Source: Stromatinia cepivora
Taxonomy: Eukaryota > Ascomycota > Leotiomycetes > Helotiales > Sclerotiniaceae
Length of the DNA: 64,000 bases
Reading direction: 5' to 3'
Assembly (NCBI GenBank): GCA_014898415.1
Contig: RCTD01000003.1
Coordinates: forward strand, 992,001 to 1,056,000
Part shown: piece after piece, positions 12,330 through 24,766 of the stretch
Layout of the letters: the number at the start of each line of letters is the position of its first letter
Numbering within the stretch: position 1 is the first letter of the stretch
Notes under the pieces: model-generated
What the model was told of the DNA's origin: nothing
The model's database searches: none
Seen by the model: only the letters and a program-made list of their open reading frames with translations
Program-made: the position numbers and the translations under genes

Positions 12330-15300
12330 ATCAAATATTAAACGAATATATATAGATTGCAGGACCCAATATAGTATCTGTTTATAAGATCAATGATTGT
12401 ATATATTATAATATCAAGTTGAAATCGGAATATTTAAAGAACAAAGCGAATATATTATTGTATATTTGTATAATATTCAATAATAACGATGAAGCCTTTA
12501 CCAATGAATATTCAACAGTATATATACTCTGGAGATATCTTAAATCAAAATATACCAGAATCAATATAGTTATAATTAATATGTATATAACAATAATTTA
12601 GAATTTCAAATTCCAATCCAATATTTATCCTGATATAATCATTATCGAAGTTTGGAATAAATTGAAAAAGTATAAAAGGAAATTAGGAGTTGTAAACAAA
12701 AGCTATCGATCAGTATATCAAAATACTGCCTTGTTTTTGGTTTTAATATATAATCTTCTAATCGATTATCAAGAAGTAATGGATATATTGGATATCCAAA
12801 TCAATTTTAATATCGATGATAAGATCAAGTATTTATAGATTAAGGAACTTTATCTTAAAGATGGATCAGAACTAACACAAATTGTGAAAAGATTTAGGTA
12901 CACTTTTCGATATCAAGAATCAAATCTCGAGATCTCAAATAATATTTACGATCTGTATCAAAGAGAAGGTTATTATATATAAGATTGTTTGCATTTAATA
13001 CAAGCCAGCAAACTCTTTCACAATTACCTTCATTACCAAAAGAAAAAAGAATCACCGAATCCGAAGAAAATCCATTTCAACAAAAAAGATTAAGCATACC
13101 CTACTAACAATATCTCTGAATCAGATTCTGATATTAAGGATATAATAAAGGAAGATTACAATTTGATAAAGGAAATTATTAATAAAACTTCCTTTAGCAA
13201 ATGATATATTGATATAGGTGCTTTTTTATATATATTTGATTAATTTTCATTATTCAGATTAATAGAATCTATTATCAAATGAAGGATAAAAATTGATAGA
13301 AAAATAATATATTATTACCATTAAGATTTAATGAATATAATATATAAAGATGATTTTAAGATATTACTTTCAAATGTGTTATATATATTAGGATTAGGAG
13401 TAAACTTGTTATCAGGAAAAAGGATCTATGAAATAAAGTTATAAAGGGAATTCAATTTTCATTATATATATTTTAAGAAGGACAATAAAAAAATTATTCA
13501 TATTAGAATATAAGATAGAATGTATATGATTTTATATATGACTAAAGGATATAAGAATATAGTTTTCTATTTTAATATATACCAAAATGATCAGAAAAAA
13601 AGTTTTTCTTCAAAAATAATCGATGATATTAAAGGTATCGATAACGAATTAATATTCAAAGAGAAAAAAAGATATTTATTATAACATCGAAGATTCAATT
13701 ATCTAGATTCAGATAAGATCAAAAATCTACACAAAATATCCAATATAATTAAATCGATAAAGATCTCAATTGAATTAGATATCTACGAAATGTATATACT
13801 CACCAAAATAATTAATCATATTCCAAAGCAATTGAATCTGCACAAATCAAAGAGATTCGAATTTATATATTTCGATATTACAGAACCATTCCCAAAATCG
13901 ATTTGAAGGAATTGTTATTTTATATTGATTATTAATAATTATATAAGAATAAATTGAATTATATTATTTAAACAAAAAGATAATGTAATTAAAATATTGA
14001 AAATTTGGAAAAAGGAAATAGAATTAATTATTGAAGAAAAGATCATTACAATTAGGATTAACAATATATCGGAACTTTTATAAGTTATTCGTAAATAATT
14101 ATCAGATATACAATCCGAAGTTACAATAATTGTTTCTTTATATCAAAACAGATCCGTAAAACAGAATATAAGAATTGCAAAGGCAAATATAAAAGTAATA
14201 TTAAAAAAAGCTGGATTACCATTAGAATTTTGGGATGAAGCTGTAGAATACAATACTTATATTAGAAATCACATTAGTATTGATCCTGATATGAATAGAA
14301 TAAATCGATCTTTTATAAAAGCTTTTACAGGTATAATATCAGATATAAAAATATGTAAAATCTGGGGGAGCAAATATTATATTTATATCAATTCCAAGAT
14401 TATTCCGAAAGAGTAGAAATACGATAAGTTACGGGATATTTCGAGAATCGATGTATTCCTAAAATATTCAAAAATTATAAATAAATATATCAAAATGTAT
14501 TCTTTAGAATTAGATTATATATTTCGATCAAATAAAATAATTATAAATAAATCTCATCAAGAAAGAGATTTGAATTTTAAATTAAGAAATTATAAATCAG
14601 GTTTACAAGGAATAAAAAATATAGAATTAGATCGAAAACCTTATAGTAGATTGATAACAAATAAGGTATCTTCTCTATCTTCAATACCAAATGTAATATT
14701 TGTATCATTTTCGTTTCAAATATTCTCTTCAATAGATATTATACCAAATTTAATGATTATATTAAGCACCCTAATTATCAAATTGAAATCAAATAAATTA
14801 GATATATTAATATTAATATATAATAAAGATAAAGATGATAATATCCAAAAAACAAATCAAGAATCTTTTTCTAAAGATATTTCAAATATCGAATCCATCA
14901 TTTCAAAGGGTCCAGCCCAAAAATCAATTTCTACAAACCCTGAATTTATACCAAAAGCAAAATTTAAGATTATTTTAAATTTTATTGATAAATTTATTTC
15001 AATAAAATCAAAAAGCAAAGTAAATCCATAATCATTTGAAATCGAATAAAAAGATAAAATGGATCTTGAAAACAAATCCCCAAGGTATTTAATACAAAAA
15101 TAGAAAAAAGATATAGAATAAGATTCTAAAAAAGAATAGAAAAGCAAGATTATAAAAATATTGATTGTAATATTTATACAGGCCAAAACTTAAGAAAATA
15201 TAGAATATATTATAATTACAATTCCAATCATTTATAAAATGGATCCTTATATTAAAGATAAGATCGTTTCAGATTTCATAATTTTGTTGATAGATATAGA

Positions 15301-16930
15301 CAATACAAAAGATGTAGTATATCTAACCAAAGAAATTCTAAAAATCAAAATACCAAGAATTTATAAGAAAGTAATATTGAATCGAGAATACTCTGAAAAA
15401 TGGAAGGAAGTTATTTAAAAAGAAATCATATTTTTAATTCAAAATGATACTTAAGAAGAATATATACTTTCTAAAGAAAGTAATCTGATTTCGATAAAAT
15501 AAATATTTATAATTAAAATTAAAGATAATAAGATAAAACGATTTAAAACAAAATTAATAATTCAAAGATTCAATTAAATATTAAAAAAGGATTATAATGA
15601 AACATTTATATCAACAATAAAGCTAAATATATTCAAACTATTCCTAATTATTATTACAAAAGAAAATTTGGAATATTCATATTTCGATATCAAAAATACC
15701 TTTATCGAATTATATTTGAAAAAAGAAATCTACTTCGAATCATTTTAAAATATCAAAATCAAAAAGGGATATATACTACAAATCCTACGAAGCCTATATA
15801 GTTTGAAACAAACTGGAAAGGACTGGAGTTTATTATTGAAGAAAAAGCTTTTAAATATAAATTTTGTACAAAATTTGGTAAATCCATATTTATATATATC
15901 CAAAGATCATAATATAATATTACTGGTATATATCAATGATATCGTTATTGCATCATATATATCATTACAAATCATTTAATTCAATAAAAAGTTATTAACT
16001 CGTTTTAATATCAAGAATCTAAAGAAGATTAGTAAAATCCTAAATATTAGAATTATTTGCGATAAAAAAGTATATATATTAATTATAGATCAAAAAGAAT
16101 ATCTCGATATTATATTAACTAAATATAGTATTATATATAAACAATATCAAACCAAGAAATTGTTAATAATGGATTATATTTATCTTCGATTAGCAATTAA
16201 TGATGATGAATTGACAGATATAAACGAATATCAATAATGAATAAAAAGTATAATTCATTTAATAATATATATTCGATCAGATATAGCGTTTTTAGTTAAA
16301 AGACTTTCACAATTTATAACAAAACCAACAAAACATTATATTATAGTTTTGAAGAATCTGATATGATATTTACAATCAATAATCAAATAGAAACTATAAT
16401 TCAGATCAAAAGGAGTACAATCTGATATCTGTAAAGAATATAATATGCTTGATAATATAATAAAAGTATATACAGATGTAGATTAAATTAGTAACAAATA
16501 TGATTGGAAAAGTATTTTAGGGGGAATTGTAATATTCTATAAAGGCTTTATATTGTAGACTAATAAGAAATAAGTATTTATGGTTATCTTTAATATGAAA
16601 TCAGAATATATTGCGATAATAATGTTTATCAAACAAGGGAGATAAGTTGTACAAATGCTTAAAGATCTATTCAGATCAAATTATATTGGAAAGAATGGAG
16701 ATATGGTTCAAATACTTGATGATAATCAAGGCGTTTTAGTTTTAATTAAGAATTCATATTTGTATGAATAATCCAAATATATAGATATCAGTTATCATTT
16801 TATTAGGGATTTGATAGAAAAAAAGAAAATCGTTATTAATTATATCAATATATACAATATAATTGTTAATAGAATAATGAAGTTTTGTGTAAGAATTGCT
16901 TTCGAAAGATTCAAGAAAATGTTGGGATTA
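12330..16930 (+). pseudogene. Copia gag-pol of copy C, RIP-inactivated
   Basis: Plus-strand translation shows a UBN2-like gag region at about 12330-12960, with LKSEYLKNKANILLY and further on WNKLKKYKRKLG. A protease follows near 13211 with D-I-G-A where D-S-G-A is usual. GAG-pre-integrase sequence (HRRF) lies about 13680, and integrase at about 13850-14440, including AGLPLEFWDEAVEY and WGSKYY. Reverse transcriptase lies at 15240-16110, where the usual YVDD box reads YIND near 15930. RNase H and the end of pol lie at 16440-16930. Numerous TAA/TAG/TGA codons sit at positions where Q, R or W codons are expected, consistent with RIP. The open frame at 14495-15031 is only the integrase-RT linker. 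No functional product is expected. Confidence 0.85.
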
Positions 16931-16971
16931 GTAGTTTAGAAGAATCGAATAGGATATCTTTAATAAGGGAG

Positions 16972-17137
16972 TATTGAAAATAAGATTATTATAGAATTAG
17001 AATTGAGGTTACGAGATCATAATAATGCATAGACCATATTTGGGGATAACTTCAATTCTACTTTTATTAGAATTATAGATCTTTAGTTCAACCTATATAA
17101 TCAATAATACTATTACTTCCTGCACCAAAAGTTAACA
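16972..17137 (+). repeat. 166-bp Copia LTR, 3' LTR of copy C
   Basis: It begins TATTGAAAATAAGATT and ends CACCAAAAGTTAACA. The base that follows starts the GATAT target duplication and the resumed copy B. Confidence 0.92.
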
Positions 17138-20100
17138 GATATAGTTTTTTATTCGAATATATATCAAAATAATCAAGAAAAAGATTTTTCTTCAGAAATA
17201 CTTGATGGTATTAAAGATATCGATAATGAATTAATATTCAAAGAGAAAGAGAGATATTTATTATAATATCGAAGATTCAATCATTTAGGTCCAGATAAGA
17301 TCAAGAATCTATATAAAATATTTAATATAATTAAATCAATAAAAATCCCAATTGAATTAGATATCTATAAAATGTATATATTTATCAAAATAACAAATTA
17401 TATTCCGAAACAATTAAATCTGTACAAATTAAAAAGATTCGAATTTATATATTTCGATATTACAAAATCATTCCCAAAATCGATTCAAAGGAATTGTTAT
17501 TTTATATTGATTATCGATAATTATATAAGAATAAATTGAATTATACTATTTAAATAAAAAAACAATACAATTCAAATATTGAAAATTTGGAAAAAGAAAA
17601 TGGAATTAATTATTAAAGAAAAGATTATTATAATTAGAATTAATAATACACCGGAACTTCTATAAGCTATTCGTAAATAATCATCAAATATATAATCCGA
17701 AATTACAATAATTGTCTTTTTATATCAAAATAAATTTATAGAATGAAATATAAGGATTACAAAAATAGATATAAAAACAATATTAAAAAAAGCTGGATTA
17801 TTATTAAAATTTTGGAATAAAATTATAAAGTATAATATTTATATCAAAAATTATATTAATATTGATCCTAATATAAACAGAATAGATCAATTCTTTACAA
17901 AAAATTTTATAAATATAATACTAAATATAAAGATATACAAAATTTAAAGGAACAAATATTATACTTATATCAATTCCAAGATTATTTTGAAAGAATAAAG
18001 ATACAATAAATTGTAAGATATTTCGAAAATCGATATATTCTTAGGATATTCAAAAATTATAAACAAATATATCAAAATATATTCTTCAAAACTAGATTAT
18101 ATATTTCGATTAAGTAAAGTAATTATAGATGAATTTTATCGAAAAGAAGATTTGGATTTTAAATTAAGAAATTATAAATCAAATTTACAAAGAACAAAGA
18201 ATATAAAACCAAATCGAAGATCTTATAATAGATCAACAACAAACAAAATACTTTTTCTATCTTTAATATCTTCTTTATTCTCAATATCAAATATAATACC
18301 TATATTATCTTTGTTCCAAATATTCTCTTCAACAAATATTATACCGAATTCAATGATTATATTAAATATCCCAATTATCAAATTGAAATTAAATAAATTA
18401 GATATATCAATACTAATATATAATAAAGATAAAAATAATAATATCCAAAAAACAAATCAAGAATTTTCTTTTAAAGATACTTCAAATATCGAATCCATTA
18501 TTCTAAAAGTTCCAGTCCAAAAGTCAACTTTTACAAACCCTGAATTTATACCGAAAATAAAATTTAAAATCATCTTAAATTTTGTTAATAAATTTATTTC
18601 AATAAGATCAAAAAGCAAAATAAATCTATAATCATTTGAAATTGAATAAAAGAATATAATAGATCTTAAAGATGAATCCCTAAAATATTTAATACGAAAA
18701 TAGAAAAGAAATATAAAACAAAATCTTAAAAAAAAATAAGAAAACAAAATTATAAGAATATTGATTGCAATATCTATATAAACCAAAATTCAAGAAAATA
18801 TAAAATATATTATAATTACAATCCCAATTATTTATAAAATAAATCTTTATATCAAAAATAAAATCATTTCAGATTTCATAATTTTATTGATAAATACAAA
18901 TAATACAGAAAATATAGTATATCCAATTAAAGAAATTCTAGGAATCAAAATATTAAGAATTTATAAGGAAATAATATCAAATCGAAAATATTCTGAAAAA
19001 TAGAAGGAAGTTATTTAAGAGGAAATCATATTTTTAATTCAAAATAGTATTTGGGAAGAATATATATTCTTTAAAAAAAATAATCTGATTTCGATGAAAT
19101 GGGTATTTATAATTAAGATTAAAGATAATAAAGTAGAATGATTCAAGATAAGATTAATAATTCGAGGATTTAATCAAATATTAAGAAAAGATTATAATGA
19201 AATATTTGTATTAATAATAAGGCTAAATATACTCAGATTATTCCTAGCTATTATTACAAAGGAAAATTTGGAATATTTATATTTCGATATCAAAAACGCT
19301 TTTATTGAATTATTTTAAAATATCAAAATCGAAAAAGGATATGTATTACAAGTTTTATGAAGTTTATATAATTTGAAACAAATTGGAAGGGATTGGAGTT
19401 TATTATTGAAGAAAGAATTTTTAGGTATAGATTTTATATAAAATTTGGCAGATTTATATTTGTATATATCCAAAGATTGTGATATAATATTATTGGTATA
19501 TATTAATGATATCGTTATTATATTGTATATATCATTATAAATTATTTGATTTGATGAAAAGTTATCAATTCGTTTTAATATCAAGAATTTAGGGGAGATT
19601 AATAAAATCCTAAATATTAGAATTATTTGCGATAGAAAAGTGTATATATTAATTATAAATCAAAAAGAATATTTCGATATTATATTAACTAAATACAATA
19701 TTATATATAAATAATATTAAATTAAGAAACTATTAATAATAGATTATATTTATCTTCAATCAGTAATCAATAATAATGAATTAATAGATATAAATGAATA
19801 TTAATAATAAATAGAAAGTATAATTTATTTAATAATATATATTCGATCAGATATAACATTCTCAATTAGAAGACTTTCATAATTTATAGCAAAATCAATA
19901 AAACATTATATTATAGTTTTGAAGAATCTAATATGATATTTATAATCAATAATCAAACAGAAGTTATAATTTGGGTCAAAAAAAATATAATCTGATATTT
20001 GTAAAGAATATAATATATTTGATAATATAATAAAAGTATATATAGATATAGATTAAATTAATAATAAATATAATCAGAAAAGTACTTCAAAAAGAATTAT

Positions 20101-20540
20101 AATATTCTATAAAGATTTTATATTATAAATTAATAAGAAACAAGTATCTATAGTTATCTTTAACACAGAATTAGAATATATTATGATAATAATGTTTATC
20201 AAACAAAAGAGATAGATTATATAAATACTTAAAGATTTATTTAAATCAAATTATATTGAAAAGAACAAAAATATAATTCAAATATTTGATAACAATCAAG
20301 GCGTTTTAATTTTAATCAAGAATCTATATTTGTATAAACGATCCAAATATATAAATATCAATTATCATTTCATTAAGGATTTGATAAAAAAGGAGAAAAT
20401 CGTTATTAATTATATTAATATATATAATATAATTATCAACAAAATAATAAAGCTTTATACAAGGATTGCTTTCGAAAGGTTCAAGAAAATGTTAGGATAA
20501 TAATCTAAAAGGATTAAATAGAATATCCTCAATAAAAAAG

Positions 20541-20706
20541 TATTGGAAATAAGGTCATTATAGGATTAGAATTGAGATCATATAATCATAATGATACACA
20601 AACCATATTTGGGAATAACCTCAATTCTATTCCTATTAGAATAATAGATCCTTAATTCAACCTATATAATCAACAATACTATTACTTCCTGCACCAAAAG
20701 TTAACA
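20541..20706 (+). repeat. 166-bp Copia LTR, 3' LTR of copy B
   Basis: It begins TATTGGAAATAAGGTC and ends CTGCACCAAAAGTTAACA. It is immediately followed by minus-strand copy D sequence at 20707. Confidence 0.9.
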
Positions 20707-21054
20707 TAACCTCATTATTAATATAAATATTTCATTGTAATCTTTTCCTAATACCTAATTAAACCTTCGAATTATTAATTTTATTTTGAATTGTTTTATT
20801 TTGTTATCCTTTATCTTAATTATAAATATTTATTTCGTTGAAATTAGATTACTTTCTTTAAAGAGTATATATTCTTTTTAAATACTATTTTGAACCAAAA
20901 ATATAATTTCCTTTTGGATAGCTTCCTTTCATTTTTCAGAGTATTTTCGATCCGATATTGCTTCTTTATAAATTTTTGGTATTTTGATTTCCAAAACTTT
21001 TTCGATTAGATATATTATATTTTTTATATTATTTATATCTATCAATAAAGTTAT

Positions 21055-21126
21055 TGTCACGGGAAATGATTACTATATCAACCCAATTAACCATTCGTCA
21101 AGAGTGGCGTCACTTTTGGTGTGACA
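21055..21126. mobile_element. 72-bp TGTCAC..GTGACA insertion with 5-bp target duplication
   Basis: A 72-bp segment of normal base composition interrupts AT-converted Copia RT sequence. It begins TGTCACGGG and ends GGTGTGACA, so the outer six bases are inverted repeats with TG..CA ends. GTTAT is duplicated on both sides (21050-21054 and 21127-21131), and removing the insert plus one copy restores the Copia alignment. The structure is that of a solo LTR or a very small LTR-derived element. It is much shorter than ordinary LTRs and codes for nothing. Confidence 0.75.
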
Positions 21127-24100
21127 GTTATAAAATCTGAAACAATCTTATCTTTGATATAAAGATCTATTTTATAAATAATTAGAATTATAATCATAAT
21201 ATATTCTATACTTTCTTAAGTTTTGGCCTATATAAATATTACAATCAACATTCTTATAATCTTGTTTTCCCGTTCTCTTTCAGGATTTTATTCCATATCT
21301 CTTTTCCGTTTTTATATTAAATATTTTAAAGATTTATCTTCAAAATCTATTATATCCTTTTATTCAATCTTAAATGATTATAAATTTATTTCGTTTTCTA
21401 ATCCTATTGAAATAAACTTATCAATAAAATTTAAAACAATCTTAAATTTTACTTTCAATACAAATTCAGGATCTACAAAAGTTGACTTTTGAATTGGAAC
21501 CTTTAAAATAATGAATTCGATATCTGAAATATCTTTGAAAAAAGATTCTTGATTTGTTTTTTAGATATTACTATTTTCATCTTTATTATATATTAATATT
21601 AATATATCTAATTTATCTAATTTCAATTCGATAATTGAGATACTTAATATAATCATTAAACTTAATATAATATCTACTGAAAAGAATATTTGAAACAAAA
21701 ATGATATAAATATTATATTTAATATTAAAGATAGAAAAAATGCTGAGGATAAAGAAGGTACTTTGTTTGTTACTGATTTATTATAAGATCTTCAATTTAA
21801 CTTTATATTCTTTATTCTTTATAAGCCTGATTCACAATTTCTTAATTTAAAATCCAAATTTCCTTTTCAATAAAATTCATCTATAATTATTTTGTTTGAT
21901 CGAAATATATAATTTAGCTTTAAAGAATACATTTTGATATATTTATTCATAACTTTTAAATATCCTAAGAATATATCGATTTTCGAAATGTTTTATAACT
22001 TATTATATCTTTATCCTTTCAAAATAATCTTAGGATTAATATAAGTATAATATTTGCTCCCCCAAATTTTGTATATCTCTATATCTAATATTATATCTAT
22101 AAAAACTTCTATAAAAGATTAATCTATTCTATTTTTATTAGAATCAATATTAATACAATTCCTAATATAAATATTATACTTTATAATTTTATTCCAAAAC
22201 TTTAATAATAATCTAGTTTCTTTTAGTATTATTCTTATATCTATTTCTATAATCCTTATATTCCATTTTACAAATCTGTTTTGATATGAAAAAGCAATTG
22301 TTGTAATTTCGGATTGTATATTTAATGATCATTCATAAATAACTTGTAAGAGTTCCAATATATTATCAATTCTAATTACAATGATCTTTTCTTCAATAAT
22401 CAATTCCATTTTCTTTTTTCAAGTTTTCAATATTTAAATTGTATCATCTTTTTGTTTAAATAATATAATCCAATTTACTTTTATATAATTATCGATAATT
22501 AATATGAAATAATGATTCCCTTGAATTGATTTTAGAAATAATCCTGCAATATCGAAATATATAAATTCGAATCTCTTTGATTTGTATAGATTCAATTGCC
22601 TCGAAATATAATTGATTATTTTAATGAATATATATATTTTATAGATATCTAATTCAATTGGGATCTTTATTAGTTTGATTATATTAAATATTTTATATAA
22701 ATTCTTAATCTTATTTGAATCTAAATAATTGAATCTTTGATATTATAATAGATATCTCTTTTTCTTTTTAAATATTAATTTGTTATCAATATTTTTGGTA
22801 TTATCGATTATCTTTAAAGAAAAATCTTTTTTTTGATTATTTTGATATATATTCGAATAAAGAATTATATCCTTATATCCTTTGATTATATATGAAATCA
22901 TATATATTCTATCTTATATTCTAATATAAATGATTTTCTTATTATCCTTTTTGAAATATATATAATAAAAATTGAATTCCCTTTATAATTCTATTTCGCA
23001 GATCCTTTTTTTTAATAATAAATTTATTTCTAATTTTAATATATATAATATATTTGAAAATAGTATTTTAGAATTATCTTTATATATTATATTTATTAAA
23101 CCCCAATAACAACAATATATTATTCTTTTATCAATCTTTATCTTTTATTTGATAATAAAATTTATTAATCTGAATAATAAAGATTAATCAGATATATATA
23201 AAGAAATATTTATATTAATATATTATTTATTAAAAAAAACTTTACTAATAATCTCCTTTATCAAATTATAACCTTCTTTTATTATATCTTTAATATCAAA
23301 ATTTGATTTAAAGATATAATTAATAAAGTATACTTGATCTTTTTTATTGAAATAAATCTTTTTCGGATTCAATAATCCCTTTCTTTTTTGATAACAAAAA
23401 TAATTATAAAAGAATTTATTAGTTTATATTAAATATAAACAATTTCATATATAATAATCTTTCTTTTGATATAGATTACAAATATTATTTAGGATTTCAA
23501 AATCTAATTCTTGATATCGAAAAGTGTATCTAAATCCTTTTACAATTTGTATTCGCTTTAATCTATCCTTAAAACAAAGTTCCTTAATTTATAAATATTT
23601 AATCTTATTATCGATATTAAGATTGATTTGGATATCCAATATATCCATTATTTTTTGATAATCAATTAAAAGATTATATATTAAAATCAAAAACAAAATA
23701 ATATCTTGATATATTAATCAATAATTTTCATTTACAATCCCTAATTTCCTTTTATACTTTTTCAATTTATTCCACATTTCGATAATAATTATATTGGAAT
23801 AAATATCGGATTGAAATTTGAAGTTTTGGATCATTATTATATATATATTGGTTGTAATTATATTGACTTTAATATATTTTGATTTAAAGTATCTCCAAAA
23901 TATATATACTATTGAATATTCGTCGATAAAGGCTTCATCATTATCATTAAATATTATACAAATATATAATAATACATTCGTTTTGTTCTTTAAATATTCC
24001 GATTTCAATTCGATATTGTAATATATACAACTATTAATCTTATAAGCAAATATTATATTGGGTCTTGTAATCTATATATATTCGTTTAATATTTAATCAA

Positions 24101-24600
24101 TTATATAAAACCATCCTTTTCCTTTCAATTATATCTTCGTTTATTTAAATCATTATTCATAATTGTTTTGATCGAATTTCGAAAGATTGTTTGATTTCGA
24201 TATTGTAAAGGTTTTTTGTTATTTGATAAATATCGAAAATAATCTTCAGATTTTTAAGATAATCTTAAAAAAATACTATAAATAGATTCGGGATAATAAA
24301 GAAATATGAAAATAAAACAATAAGAAAATTTATAAAATTATATTATAATATATTTTCTTATAACTATATGAATTTGCTCTTCGCTTTTACTATAATTCTG
24401 TATCAATATTATATAGATTGCTCTTCGTTTTGATTTATAATATTATAAATTATAAATTATATTATCATATTTCAATTCTACTTCAATAACATTATATGAA
24501 AATTCTAATTTCCACTCCGTTTCACCCTTACTAGCTATATTAATTCTTTTTCAATTTGCTTTGCTTTCTAATCACTATTATACAATTAGATCTTATAATT

Positions 24601-24766
24601 TGTTAACTTTTAATATAGGAAATAATAATATTATTGATTATATAGATTAAACTAAGGATCTATTATTCTAGTAGGAGTAGAATTAAAATTATTCCCAAAT
24701 ATGGTCTGTGCACCATTGTGATCACGTGACCTCAATTCTAATCCTATGATGGCCTCATTTCCAACA
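24601..24766 (-). repeat. 166-bp Copia LTR, 5' LTR of copy D
   Basis: On the plus strand it starts TGTTAACTTTTAATATAGG and ends GGCCTCATTTCCAACA. The end with CGTGACCTCAATTC is little converted. Confidence 0.9.

Larger units (their letters stand above)
11652..17137 (+). mobile_element. Ty1/Copia retrotransposon copy C, full length (5486 bp), nested in copy B
   Basis: This is a complete element with 166-bp LTRs at 11652-11817 and 16972-17137. The 5-bp target duplication GATAT occurs at 11647-11651 and 17138-17142. Removing the element and one GATAT rejoins copy B's pol sequence in register with C's own sequence around 13555. The LTRs must have been identical on insertion. They now differ by G-to-A and C-to-T changes, for example TGTTGGAAATGAGGCC against TATTGAAAATAAGATT. 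Internal domains follow Copia order (protease, integrase, RT, RNase H). The region after the 5' LTR begins GATTATAAAATCC; I do not see a canonical TGG-starting primer-binding site. Confidence 0.93.
9841..20706 (+). mobile_element. Ty1/Copia retrotransposon copy B, interrupted by copy C
   Basis: The 5' LTR is 9841-10006 and the 3' LTR 20541-20706, each 166 bp and differing from each other only by transitions. The internal sequence runs 10007-11651, is interrupted by copy C (11652-17137), and resumes at 17138. After subtracting C and one 5-bp target duplication, B is about 5375 bp, close to C's 5486 bp. One visible cause of the difference is a stretch of roughly 95 bp present in C near 12970-13060 and absent from B near 11127. 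Gag, protease, integrase, RT and RNase H regions are all present but broken by stops. No matching target duplication flanks B. Confidence 0.85.
20707..24766 (-). mobile_element. Copia copy D, right piece (5' LTR through RT)
   Basis: On the minus strand this runs from the 5' LTR (24766-24601) through gag (about 24020-23500), protease, integrase (about 22600-22050) and the N-terminal part of reverse transcriptase (to 20707). It aligns with copy C from its start to about position 15624. Stops are frequent throughout. The piece carries a 72-bp foreign insertion at 21055-21126. The 96-codon open frame at 23718-24008 is gag, not a gene. With the left piece, D totals about 4.7 kb, roughly 0.8 kb short of a full element. 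Confidence 0.8.

Noticed and set aside
14495..15031. 178-codon plus-strand open frame, and the similar frame at 18152-18631
   Set aside because: Both lie at the same place in Copia copies C and B, between integrase and reverse transcriptase, and are surviving open parts of ruined pol genes.
18457..18786. 109-codon minus-strand open frames at 14857-15186 and 18457-18786
   Set aside because: They are antisense shadows of the same Copia pol segment; AT-converted DNA gives open frames rich in I, F and S.
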